A stretch of 25,529 bases of DNA from an uncultured Eubacteriales bacterium (GTDB lineage Bacteria > Bacillota > Clostridia > Oscillospirales > Acutalibacteraceae): positions 1-25,529 of the forward strand of contig ONPH01000004.1 in the NCBI GenBank assembly GCA_900319655.1, read 5' to 3'. The translations under genes were made by a program, and so were the position numbers. Positions within the stretch are counted from its first letter, which is position 1, and each line of letters starts with the position of its first letter. The notes beneath the pieces are model-generated. The model saw only the letters and a program-made list of their open reading frames with translations. It searched no databases and was not told where the DNA came from. This document shows, piece by piece, positions 1 through 6,215 of the stretch.

Positions 1-860
1 TGAAAAGCATATTCATTAAAATATTCTTCAATTTTATCAAGAAGGAACTTTCCTGCTTTACTTACACCACCACCGATTACAATAACCTGTGGATTAGTAA
101 CTGCAGCTATACCTGCAATTGATTTTCCTAAGGCAAAAGTAAGTTTATCAACAGCTTTAAGAGCTAGCTTATCTCCTTCCTTAGCGGCATCAAATATATC
201 CTTCCATGTAAGTTCTTTTTTCTTTCTAAGAGAAGAATCATCCTCAGATTTTTCAAGGAGCTTCTTTGTTTCTCTTACAATACCTGTTGCTGATGCCACT
301 GTTTCAAGACATCCTTTTTTACCGCAACCACATACCTCAGCATCTCTTCCTACAACTGCTGGAATATGTCCAATTTCACCTGCTGCTCCATTAGAACCCG
401 GTATGATTTTTCCTCCAATTATGATTCCACCACCTACACCTGTTCCAAGAGTTACCAACACAATGTCTTCAAAACCTCTTCCGCCACCTTGCCAAGTTTC
501 ACCTAAGGCTGCCACATTGGCATCATTACCTGCTTTAACCTTAACTCCACCTAGCATCTGAGATAATTTTTCTTCCACATTAAAAATACCCCATCCAAGG
601 TTTACGCAACCAAGAACTGAACCATCCTTTGTTATAGGACCTGGAATACCTATTCCTACTCCAATTAAGTCATCTCTTGTCATTTTTCTATCAACAAGTT
701 TAGCATCAATAGCCTCACAAATATCTGAAAGAATATGACTTCCTTCATCTTCCTTTCTTGTAGGAATCTCCTGACTATCAATCAACTTACCTTCTGAAGT
801 AAACAAACCTATCTTAACTGTTGTTCCACCTAAATCAACACCAAAACAATATTCTGCCAT
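1..860 (-). CDS. glcK: ROK-family glucokinase (3' end outside window)
   Basis: This cytosolic sugar kinase would phosphorylate glucose to glucose-6-phosphate with ATP. About 286 codons are visible and the C-terminus runs off the left edge; the family is usually about 310-320 residues. The N-terminus has the ATP phosphate loop (FGVDLGGTTVKIG). The middle has the sugar-binding GNDANVAALGE segment and the glycine-rich TLGTGVGGGII. The ROK zinc region follows as GHIPAVVGRD, then a CGCGKKGCLE cysteine cluster. The ATG at 858-860 is preceded by GAAGGTGG at good spacing, so the start is firm. It lies 30 bases downstream of phoH on the same strand. Its codons strongly prefer A or T in third position, unlike the GC-rich third positions of nearly all other genes here. 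This points to recent transfer or to a join between different source genomes. Family is certain; glucose as substrate is inferred from the family. Confidence 0.93.
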   Translation of the reverse strand, partial: MAEYCFGVDLGGTTVKIGLFTSEGKLIDSQEIPTRKEDEGSHILSDICEAIDAKLVDRKMTRDDLIGVGIGIPGPITKDGSVLGCVNLGWGIFNVEEKLSQMLGGVKVKAGNDANVAALGETWQGGGRGFEDIVLVTLGTGVGGGIIIGGKIIPGSNGAAGEIGHIPAVVGRDAEVCGCGKKGCLETVASATGIVRETKKLLEKSEDDSSLRKKKELTWKDIFDAAKEGDKLALKAVDKLTFALGKSIAGIAAVTNPQVIVIGGGVSKAGKFLLDKIEEYFNEYAF

Positions 861-890
861 ATTAACCACCTTCTCTTTCTTATGTTTAAA

Positions 891-1823
891 TCACGATTTA
901 GCCTTGCTCTCGTATTTTGCATAAGCCTTGATAATGTCCTGAACCAGCTTATGGCGTACAACATCCTTTGCGTCAAAGGTGCAGTGACCTATGCCCTCGA
1001 TGTTTTTAAGAATTTTCACGCAGTCCTTAAGTCCGCTTTTGGCGCCTCGCGGAAGGTCAATCTGCGTTATATCGCCTGTAATAACCATTTTTGAGTTGAA
1101 GCCCAGCCTTGTTAAAAACATCTTCATTTGCTCGCCGGTGGTATTCTGGGCTTCGTCGAGGATAATAAAGCTGTCGTCAAGCGTTCTGCCCCTCATATAC
1201 GCAAGCGGCGCAACCTCGATATTGCCGCGCTCAACGTACTTTTGGTAGGTTTCCGCTCCGAGCATATCAAACAGCGCGTCGTACAAAGGTCTTAAATACG
1301 GATCGACCTTGCTCTGCAAATCACCCGGCAAAAATCCGAGCTTTTCGCCTGCTTCAACGGCAGGACGTGTCAGAATAATGCGGTTGACCTGCTTGCTCCT
1401 GAACGCCGTAACCGCCATTGCCACGGCAAGGTAGGTTTTGCCCGTACCTGCAGGGCCTACGCCGATTGTAACGGTGTTTTTGGCTATCATATTGCAGTAG
1501 CGCTTTTGACCGATTGTCTTTGGCTTTATCGGCTTGCCCTTTGCGGTAATGCAAACGCAGTCGCCCGCGAGCTGTTCAATTTTTTCCTCCGATCCCTCGT
1601 TGACAAGGGAGATACAGTAACGGATATTTTGCTCGGACAGCGCCTCGCCGCGGTTAATAAACTGCAGAAGGCTCTCGATAACCGTGCCTGCCTTTGACAC
1701 GCTCTCGATATCGCCGTCAATTTTTAGCTCGCTGTCGCGGCAGGTGATTTTTACGCCGAACTCGCGCTCGATGAGCTTGATGTTCTGGTCAAAGCTGCCG
1801 AAAAGCTGAGCAACATTCTCCAT
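891..1823 (-). CDS. phoH: PhoH-like ATPase
   Basis: Cytosolic PhoH-family P-loop ATPase, often found near RNA-processing genes; its precise role is not settled. The N-terminal ~90 residues form the KH-like part (GSFDQNIKLIEREFGVKI). The ATPase domain follows with Walker A (GPAGTGKT), Walker B (FIILDEAQNTT), and VITGDITQIDLP as a sensor-type motif. Length of 310 is normal. The first ATG, at 1821-1823, has no Shine-Dalgarno, while AGGAG lies at 1860-1864. The frame is open and family-like upstream to that site (LTEQVISIDR, then M), but the codon where homologues start is CTT (1851-1853), with no ATG, GTG or TTG in the extension. The real start may therefore be at 1853, or a base may be wrong. 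The gene diverges from the ylxM operon across an AT-rich spacer. Confidence 0.95.
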   Translation of the reverse strand: MENVAQLFGSFDQNIKLIEREFGVKITCRDSELKIDGDIESVSKAGTVIESLLQFINRGEALSEQNIRYCISLVNEGSEEKIEQLAGDCVCITAKGKPIKPKTIGQKRYCNMIAKNTVTIGVGPAGTGKTYLAVAMAVTAFRSKQVNRIILTRPAVEAGEKLGFLPGDLQSKVDPYLRPLYDALFDMLGAETYQKYVERGNIEVAPLAYMRGRTLDDSFIILDEAQNTTGEQMKMFLTRLGFNSKMVITGDITQIDLPRGAKSGLKDCVKILKNIEGIGHCTFDAKDVVRHKLVQDIIKAYAKYESKAKS

Positions 1824-1958
1824 TCTGTCAATGCTTATTACTTGTTCCGTAAGATCATTCTCCTAATTGCCAAATTTATAGTTATTATAACACAAAATTT
1901 CCATTAAGGCTTTTAAAATATATATTTTTTTACTATTTTTTTAAATTTTGTGTAAAAT

Positions 1959-1985
1959 CACAAAAAAGCCCTCAAGGTTTTTGTG
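1959..1985. other. Hairpin in the phoH/ylxM intergenic region
   Basis: CACAAAAA (1959-1966) pairs with TTTTTGTG (1978-1985), and CC/GG extend the stem across a two-base bulge. It lies in the AT-rich 1865-2243 spacer between the divergent phoH and ylxM. It could end a short transcript or protect an RNA, but nothing shows which. The rest of the spacer holds only the promoter-like and repeat elements listed separately; I see no gene in it. Confidence 0.3.
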
Positions 1986-2070
1986 CTGTTTGTATATTTT
2001 CGCGGATAAAATCTATTATAGATATTATAATAACATAAACAAATAGTCGTTTTATTATTTTATTATTTTT

Positions 2071-2100
2071 TTGACTTTTTTAAGGGCAATATTTTATATT
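2071..2100 (+). promoter_or_regulatory. Possible upstream promoter of the ylxM-ffh operon
   Basis: TTGACT (2071-2076) and TATATT (2095-2100) are separated by 18 bases. This is a weaker, second candidate upstream of the consensus promoter at 2168-2196. The direct repeat at 2104-2125 would sit at its transcription start. In such an AT-rich spacer a chance match is possible. Confidence 0.35.
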
Positions 2101-2103
2101 TTT

Positions 2104-2125
2104 ATCTGCCAAATATCTGCCAAAT
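2104..2125. repeat. Perfect 11-bp tandem direct repeat
   Basis: ATCTGCCAAAT occurs twice back to back (2104-2114 and 2115-2125). The 11-base period is about one helical turn, so a protein could contact both copies on one face of the DNA. A related TTGCCAAATT occurs near the phoH start at 1867-1876. The position 43 bases before the -35 of the main operon promoter suits an activator or repressor site, but no protein partner is evident. Confidence 0.5.
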
Positions 2126-2167
2126 TTTAGAAGCAGAAAAACAAACGACCAAAATTGAAGGTTTTCC

Positions 2168-2196
2168 TTGACAAAACATAAGATGTAGTATATAAT
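2168..2196 (+). promoter_or_regulatory. Consensus sigma-A promoter of ylxM-ffh-rpsP-khpA
   Basis: TTGACA (2168-2173), a 17-base spacer and TATAAT (2191-2196) match the housekeeping consensus exactly. Transcription should begin near 2203, at the left arm of the palindrome at 2204-2226. Confidence 0.9.
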
Positions 2197-2203
2197 ACCA
2201 GAG

Positions 2204-2226
2204 GTGTAAAGAGTTTAGCTTTACAC
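2204..2226 (+). promoter_or_regulatory. Inverted repeat at the transcription start of the ylxM operon
   Basis: GTGTAAAG (2204-2211) and CTTTACAC (2219-2226) are perfect 8-bp arms around a 7-base centre. The element begins where the transcript should start and ends 10 bases before the ylxM ribosome binding site. It could be a repressor operator or a 5' stabilising hairpin. The sequence alone does not decide between these. Confidence 0.6.
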
Positions 2227-2249
2227 ACTCATAGCAAGGAGCTATGGAA

Positions 2250-2600
2250 ATGGAAAAAAACATTGAAATTTCTCTGCTTCTTGATTTTTACGGCGGACTG
2301 CTCAAGCCCGACGCCGCGCAGATGATAGACCTCTACTACAACGAGGATTTATCGCTGTCGGAAATTGCCGCTCAGACAGGCATTACGCGCCAGGGTGTGC
2401 GCGACAGAATAAAGCGCTGTGAGCAAAACCTTTTTGAGCTTGAACAAAAGCTTGGAATGTTAAAACGGTTTCGAGAGCTCGAGCAGGGGCTTGACCGTAT
2501 TCTTGAAGCCGCCGGAAAAATTGACTCGGAAACAGACAATCAAAGGATCAAAGACCTTGCGCAAAGCATAAAGGCAGAGGCGCTCGGATTAAAGGAATAA
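2250..2600 (+). CDS. ylxM: YlxM-type helix-turn-helix protein
   Basis: A 116-residue cytosolic protein of the UPF0122/YlxM family, which is linked genetically and physically to the signal recognition particle. The N-terminal half is a sigma-like helix-turn-helix: LLLDFYGGLL, then LSLSEIAAQTGITRQG, whose recognition helix ends near RDRIKR. The C-terminal half is a coiled-coil-like helix rich in Glu, Leu and Lys. Two in-frame ATG codons exist, at 2244 and 2250. The AAGGAG at 2236-2241 is only 2 bases from the first but 8 from the second, so 2250 is chosen. It lies 9 bases before ffh, whose ribosome binding site overlaps the end of ylxM, so the two are co-transcribed and probably coupled. Confidence 0.93.
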   Translation: MEKNIEISLLLDFYGGLLKPDAAQMIDLYYNEDLSLSEIAAQTGITRQGVRDRIKRCEQNLFELEQKLGMLKRFRELEQGLDRILEAAGKIDSETDNQRIKDLAQSIKAEALGLKE

Positions 2601-2609
2601 GGAGTTCTT

Positions 2610-3971
2610 ATGGCATTTGAAGGACTTGCGGATAAACTCAGCAACGCATTCAAAAGGTTAAAGGGCAAGGGCAAGCTAAACGAAAACGACGTTAAGCAGG
2701 CAATGCGCGAGGTAAGGCTCGCACTGCTTGAGGCAGACGTTAACTACAAGGTTGCCAAGGATTTTACCAACAAAGTAACCGAACGCGCGGTAGGACAGGA
2801 CGTTATGGAGAGCCTGACGCCTGCGCAGATGGTAATTAAAATAGTAAACGAGGAGCTCACTGCTCTTATGGGCGGCGAAAATGAAAGGCTCAACTTCAAC
2901 TCAAAGCCTCCGACAGTTATTATGATGTGCGGCTTGCAGGGCTCGGGTAAAACAACCCACACGGCAAAGCTCGGCAAGATGCTCAGAGAGCAAAACCACC
3001 GTCCGATGCTCGTTGCCTGCGATATTTACAGACCAAAGGCAGGCGTGCCCGTATTTGAGATGGGTACGGATAACCCTGTCAAAATCGCGAGAGAAGCCGT
3101 TAAGCACGCAAAGGATTACGGCAACGACGTTGTAATTCTCGATACCGCCGGACGTCTGCACATTGACGAAATGCTGATGAACGAGCTTAAGGAGATTAAG
3201 GCTGAGGTTAACCCCGACGACATTTTGCTTGTTATCGACTCGATGACCGGTCAGGACGCGGTTAACGTTGCAAAGAGCTTTAACGATTTGCTCGAAATCA
3301 CCGGCGTAATCCTCACCAAGCTCGACGGCGACACCAGAGGCGGTGCGGCGCTGTCGGTTAAGGAGGTTACCGGTAAGCCGATTAAGTTTGCAGGTACAGG
3401 CGAAAAGCTCGAGGACCTCGAGGTGTTCCACCCCGACCGTATGGCGAGCAGAATTTTGGGAATGGGCGACGTGCTCACCCTGATTGAGGACGCTCAAAAC
3501 AAGCTGGACGAAAAAAAGGCTGAAGAAATGGCGAAGAAGCTGATGAGCAACCGCTTCGACTTCAACGACCTTTACGACCAGTTTGCTCAGATAAAGAAGA
3601 TGGGACCGCTTAAGGGTATCCTGTCAAAAATCCCGGGAATAGGCAATCAGCTTGACGACGCCGATATCAACGACAGACAGATTGACTGGCTTCAGGCGAT
3701 TATTTTGTCAATGACTCCTGCGGAGAGAAGTAACCCCTCGCTGATTAACCCGTCGCGCAAGCGCAGAATTGCGGCAGGCTCGGGCAGAACCGTTGAGGAG
3801 GTTAACCGTCTGCTTAAGCAGCTCGACCAAATGCAGAAGATGATTAAGCAGATGAACGGCAAGGGCGGCTCTAAAAAGCGCCGCAGAAAGAAGCTCCTGC
3901 CCGGACTCGGCGGACTGCCGATGGACGGCATGGGCGGTATGGGCGGACAAGGCGGAATGCCTCCGTTCTAA
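2610..3971 (+). CDS. ffh: Signal recognition particle GTPase Ffh, with an internal deletion
   Basis: Ffh binds SRP RNA and signal peptides of nascent membrane proteins and delivers ribosomes to FtsY. Domains in order are the N domain (about 1-95), the G domain (about 100-280) and a Met-rich M domain (about 285-453) ending GGMGGQGGMPPF. G-domain motifs seen are GLQGSGKTT (P-loop, Lys114), DTAGRLH (from Asp178) and TKLDGD (from 236). The second GTPase motif, normally DxYRPAAIKQLxxxGExxGVPVF, reads DIYRPKAGVPVF here (Asp138 to about residue 149). About 11 residues, including the Ala-Ala and the Gln of the SRP-FtsY composite active site, are absent while the frame continues. The rest of the protein is intact. 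Either the SRP is altered or the assembly is wrong. The start is supported by AAGGAG just upstream. The gene is second in the operon. Confidence 0.95.
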   Translation: MAFEGLADKLSNAFKRLKGKGKLNENDVKQAMREVRLALLEADVNYKVAKDFTNKVTERAVGQDVMESLTPAQMVIKIVNEELTALMGGENERLNFNSKPPTVIMMCGLQGSGKTTHTAKLGKMLREQNHRPMLVACDIYRPKAGVPVFEMGTDNPVKIAREAVKHAKDYGNDVVILDTAGRLHIDEMLMNELKEIKAEVNPDDILLVIDSMTGQDAVNVAKSFNDLLEITGVILTKLDGDTRGGAALSVKEVTGKPIKFAGTGEKLEDLEVFHPDRMASRILGMGDVLTLIEDAQNKLDEKKAEEMAKKLMSNRFDFNDLYDQFAQIKKMGPLKGILSKIPGIGNQLDDADINDRQIDWLQAIILSMTPAERSNPSLINPSRKRRIAAGSGRTVEEVNRLLKQLDQMQKMIKQMNGKGGSKKRRRKKLLPGLGGLPMDGMGGMGGQGGMPPF

Positions 3972-3978
3972 AACAAAA

Positions 3979-4003
3979 TTCACCCAATCTACGAATTGGT
4001 GAA
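3979..4003 (+). other. Hairpin in the ffh-rpsP spacer
   Basis: TTCACCCAAT (3979-3988) pairs with ATTGGTGAA (3995-4003), with one bulged C and a 6-base loop. An AT-rich stretch with scattered T residues follows, then the rpsP ribosome binding site. It could attenuate or process the operon mRNA. It lacks the long T run of a strong terminator. Confidence 0.4.
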
Positions 4004-4038
4004 GATATATATTTTAATTTTTTATAGAGGTGTAAATT

Positions 4039-4284
4039 ATGGCAGTAAAAATCAGACTTAGAAGAATGGGTTCAAAGAAGGCTCCTTACTACAGAGTAGT
4101 AGTTGCAGATTCAAGATACCCCAGAAACGGACGTTTTATTGAGGAAATCGGTACTTATGACATCCTTAAGACCCCCTCGGAGTTCAAGGTTGACGCAGAG
4201 GCTGTTAAGAAGTGGATTGCCAACGGCGCACAGCCCACTGACACAGTTAAGGCTCTTCTTAAGAAGAACGGCGTTATTGACTGA
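4039..4284 (+). CDS. rpsP: 30S ribosomal protein S16
   Basis: An 81-residue protein of the small ribosomal subunit that binds 16S rRNA. The whole chain matches S16: [19 protein letters not shown] at the start, [21 protein letters not shown], and a C-terminal helix containing [18 protein letters not shown]. Length is typical. AGAGGTG lies 6 bases before the ATG. It sits between ffh and khpA, a common Firmicute order. The usual continuation to rimM-trmD-rplS is absent within this window. Confidence 0.97.
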   Translation: MAVKIRLRRMGSKKAPYYRVVVADSRYPRNGRFIEEIGTYDILKTPSEFKVDAEAVKKWIANGAQPTDTVKALLKKNGVID

Positions 4285-4317
4285 TAAAACTCAATAACAA
4301 TCAGAAAGGATAAAACA

Positions 4318-4551
4318 ATGCAGGAATTACTTGCTATTATTGCAAAGGGACTTGTTGACGAGCCCGACGCTGTCAAGGTTGACAGAGACGAGCCCAACGA
4401 GGAAGGCATTACCGTTTATCACATCCACGTTGCAGAGGACGATATGGGCAGAATTATCGGCAAGCAGGGCAGAATTGCCAAGGCTATCCGTACAATCGCG
4501 CGCAGCGCTTCAATCCGCACCGAGGAAAAGGTAATGGTAGAAATCGACTAA
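4318..4551 (+). CDS. khpA: KH-domain RNA-binding protein KhpA (YlqC)
   Basis: A 77-residue single KH domain. KhpA with its partner KhpB binds RNA and influences cell division and elongation in Gram-positive bacteria; KhpB is not in this window. The signature GRIIGKQGRIAKAIRTI, with the GxxG loop, is present at about residues 46-62. The N-terminus (MQELLAIIAKGLVDEPDAV) is typical of the family and the length is standard. It starts 33 bases after rpsP with an AGAAAGGA ribosome binding site. A hairpin follows at 4573-4601. Confidence 0.95.
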   Translation: MQELLAIIAKGLVDEPDAVKVDRDEPNEEGITVYHIHVAEDDMGRIIGKQGRIAKAIRTIARSASIRTEEKVMVEID

Positions 4552-4572
4552 CTGTCGGAGATACTGAAAAAT

Positions 4573-4601
4573 AAGGGGCAAATCCACGCGGTTTGTCCCT
4601 T
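4573..4601 (+). terminator. Hairpin after khpA, probable weak terminator
   Basis: AAGGGGCAAA (4573-4582) pairs with TTTGTCCCTT (4592-4601), giving 10 bp with one G-T wobble and a 9-base loop. Only a short T run (TTTT at 4605-4608) follows, after TGAA. Termination may be partial, letting some transcription into the lipoprotein gene 20 bases further on. Confidence 0.55.
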
Positions 4602-4620
4602 GAATTTTAGGAGATTTATT

Positions 4621-5331
4621 ATGAAAAAGCTTAAATTTTCAGCGCTTATTATACTCACGGCTTTGATTACGGCGGCTTCAATGTCAGGCTGCGGAATATT
4701 TAATTTATTCCGCCAACAGCCGCCCACAGAGCCGACCACCGCGGCAACAGCCGCTGCTACAACCGAAGCTCAGACTACGGTTGTACCCACTACCGCAGCG
4801 CCTGCAACAGACGCCCCGACTGCCGCTCCCGAAACTCAGGCTCAGCAGAGTTCACCGAAGGCAGAAGCGAAAATGCTCAACGGCGCTGTGCTCTGCGACG
4901 GTGAGGAATACTACGACCCTTACCTCGGCATTAAATTCTCTATCCCCGAGTGGAAGGGCAAGGTTTACGCCAAGGGTGAGCTGACAAACGGAAGCTACAG
5001 TCTGACGTTTTATGAGAAGTCAAACTACGAGTGGGGTATCGTCAAGGAATGGGACGGTATGGGTATGCTGTTCACCGTCTACACCTCGCCAAAAGAGGTT
5101 GACGGTCAGAATATTGAGTACCCTGCAGGCTCGGTTGAAATTAACGGAAGCGTTAAATACCTGACCTACTTTAAGCCGACCGACGTCCGCTGCAATACCG
5201 ACGACGAAAATATGGCGAACGATTACCAAAGAATGTATAAGCTGCAAAGGCAGTACTTTATGAGCGGCGTTGTTGACGCGGATAAAAATTATAAGCCGTC
5301 GTCAAATCCAAACGCAGTTAATTTAAAATAA
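4621..5331 (+). CDS. Predicted lipoprotein with Thr/Ala/Pro-rich linker
   Basis: A 236-residue exported lipoprotein of unknown function. The N-terminus is a lipoprotein signal: MKKLK, a hydrophobic stretch (residues 6-19), then SMSGC with the lipidated Cys at 24. Residues of about 33-80 form a low-complexity linker of Thr, Ala, Pro and Gln, such as would carry a domain through the cell wall. The C-terminal ~150 residues form a folded-looking domain containing DPYLGIKFSIPEWKGKVY. I do not recognise that domain; the opening resembles generic sugar- or peptide-lipoprotein tails but supports no call. The ATG at 4621 has AGGAG 7 bases upstream. An in-frame TTG at 4600 lies inside the hairpin and is unlikely. 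A strong terminator follows. Confidence 0.88.
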   Translation: MKKLKFSALIILTALITAASMSGCGIFNLFRQQPPTEPTTAATAAATTEAQTTVVPTTAAPATDAPTAAPETQAQQSSPKAEAKMLNGAVLCDGEEYYDPYLGIKFSIPEWKGKVYAKGELTNGSYSLTFYEKSNYEWGIVKEWDGMGMLFTVYTSPKEVDGQNIEYPAGSVEINGSVKYLTYFKPTDVRCNTDDENMANDYQRMYKLQRQYFMSGVVDADKNYKPSSNPNAVNLK

Positions 5332-5383
5332 TTAAAACCTACTTTTTATTTATGTTTCTACGTATAAATGTGTCATCACGACA

Positions 5384-5413
5384 AAAAACGGAGCTTTTGA
5401 CAGCTCCGTTTTT
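5384..5413. terminator. Bidirectional rho-independent terminator
   Basis: AAAAACGGAGCT (5384-5395) and AGCTCCGTTTTT (5402-5413) form a perfect 12-bp stem with a 6-base loop. T runs flank it on both strands. It ends the lipoprotein transcript and also serves the converging minus-strand transcript from the ireB side. Confidence 0.9.
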
Positions 5414-5418
5414 CTTTT

Positions 5419-5523
5419 GGTTATTAAGTTGAAATTAAATCAAACTTCCGAACCACCGTTGCAGAAACGTTGGTAATTAAGTTGAAGTCAAATCGAACTT
5501 CTGCCCCGCCGTTGCAGAAACGT
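5419..5523. repeat. Two imperfect 52-bp tandem repeats
   Basis: 5419-5470 and 5472-5523 share GGT-ATTAAGTTGAA at the left, AAATC-AACTTC in the middle and CCGTTGCAGAAACGT at the right, differing at about nine positions. A degenerate third start (AATAAATCAAACGTTTCC, 5527-5544) follows. GAAACGT (5517-5523) and ACGTTTC (5537-5543) form an inverted repeat at the junction. It lies between converging genes in non-coding DNA, like an intergenic repeat family. It does not encode a protein. Confidence 0.7.
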
Positions 5524-5575
5524 AAGAATAAATCAAACGTTTCCAAAGGCGGCTTTGCCCGCGGGGGCAACCCCG

Positions 5576-5878
5576 TCACATTTTGCCTGCTAAGGCGCGG
5601 TTAAGCCAGATGTCGGCAATATCCATTGCCAAAAACAGTCCCTTTTTCTCGCTTGACTTAACAAGCTGCTTGCGCGGAGAAAGGTACGGATCGGTAGCCA
5701 TAAGCTGAATCGCAACCTTGTCTGCGATTTCGATGCCGTTCTGCTCCTTTTTGGACTTAATCTGCATTCTGATTACATACGGTTCTTCCATATTGCCGTA
5801 GTAAATCTCGTCTCCGCAGCGCACAAGAGGTCTGCCCTTGTAGGTAGAAAACTCCTTATCCTTTTTGGCGTCTGCCAC
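5576..5878 (-). CDS. Small conserved-looking protein downstream of ireB, function unknown
   Basis: A 100-residue cytosolic protein with no membrane segment. It has a Lys/Asp-rich N-terminus, then TYKGRPLVRCGDEIYYGNM, a beta-rich middle with an EPYVIRMQI strand, and a helical C-terminus (LFLAMDIADIWLNRALAGKM). I do not recognise a named family. The start is GTG (5876-5878), with AAAGGATG upstream; an ATG pair just before it is out of frame. It lies 29 bases after ireB and shares its promoter. In many Firmicutes this position is held by ruvX or a DUF1292 gene, and this protein is neither. Confidence 0.82.
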   Translation of the reverse strand: MADAKKDKEFSTYKGRPLVRCGDEIYYGNMEEPYVIRMQIKSKKEQNGIEIADKVAIQLMATDPYLSPRKQLVKSSEKKGLFLAMDIADIWLNRALAGKM

Positions 5879-5907
5879 AAGGCATCATCCTTTCAATTTA
5901 TTGTGAA

Positions 5908-6153
5908 CTATACGTTCAAATAGGATTTTACCAGTGCTTCAAGTAAGTCGTCGCGGTCTATTTTGCTGATGATGTTGCGCGCGTTGTTGTAGGTTGTGAT
6001 GTAGGTGGGATCCTCGCTGAGAATGTAACCTACAATCTGATTGATGGGGTTATAACCCTTTTGCCTAAGCGCGTCATAAACTATAGTAAGTCCTGCTTTA
6101 ATCTGATCATCCTTTTCCTCGCCGAGCGAGAAAATCATAGTTTTGTCTAACAT
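5908..6153 (-). CDS. ireB: IreB-family regulatory phosphoprotein (UPF0297)
   Basis: An 81-residue cytosolic protein. In Enterococcus, IreB is a substrate of the IreK/PrkC kinase and opposes cephalosporin tolerance. The N-terminal MLDKTMIFSLGEEK carries the conserved Thr region that is phosphorylated in the family. It is followed by KGYNPINQIVGYILSEDPTYI and NARNIISKIDRDDLLEALV, both diagnostic. Length is full. GGGAGGTG lies 8 bases before the ATG. It has its own promoter (6183-6211) in the gap after pheT and is followed by a small unknown gene instead of the usual ruvX. Confidence 0.95.
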   Translation of the reverse strand: MLDKTMIFSLGEEKDDQIKAGLTIVYDALRQKGYNPINQIVGYILSEDPTYITTYNNARNIISKIDRDDLLEALVKSYLNV

Positions 6154-6182
6154 ACTTAAAACACCTCCCGATATTCTATTTT

Positions 6183-6211
6183 ATTATAAACCAAAACCGT
6201 TTAAAATTCAA
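6183..6211 (-). promoter_or_regulatory. Promoter of the ireB pair
   Basis: On the minus strand, TTGAAT (6206-6211), a 17-base spacer and TATAAT (6183-6188) form a near-consensus sigma-A promoter. It lies just after the pheT stop and 29 bases before the ireB ATG, so ireB can be transcribed independently of pheST. Confidence 0.8.
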
Positions 6212-6215
6212 GCCT

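Noticed and set aside
882..1720. Several plus-strand and alternate-frame open frames over phoH
   Set aside because: They are antisense or shifted shadows of phoH with no ribosome binding sites and no family-like sequence.
5419..5523. CRISPR repeat pair
   Set aside because: The two 52-bp units abut with a single base between them, leaving no spacer.
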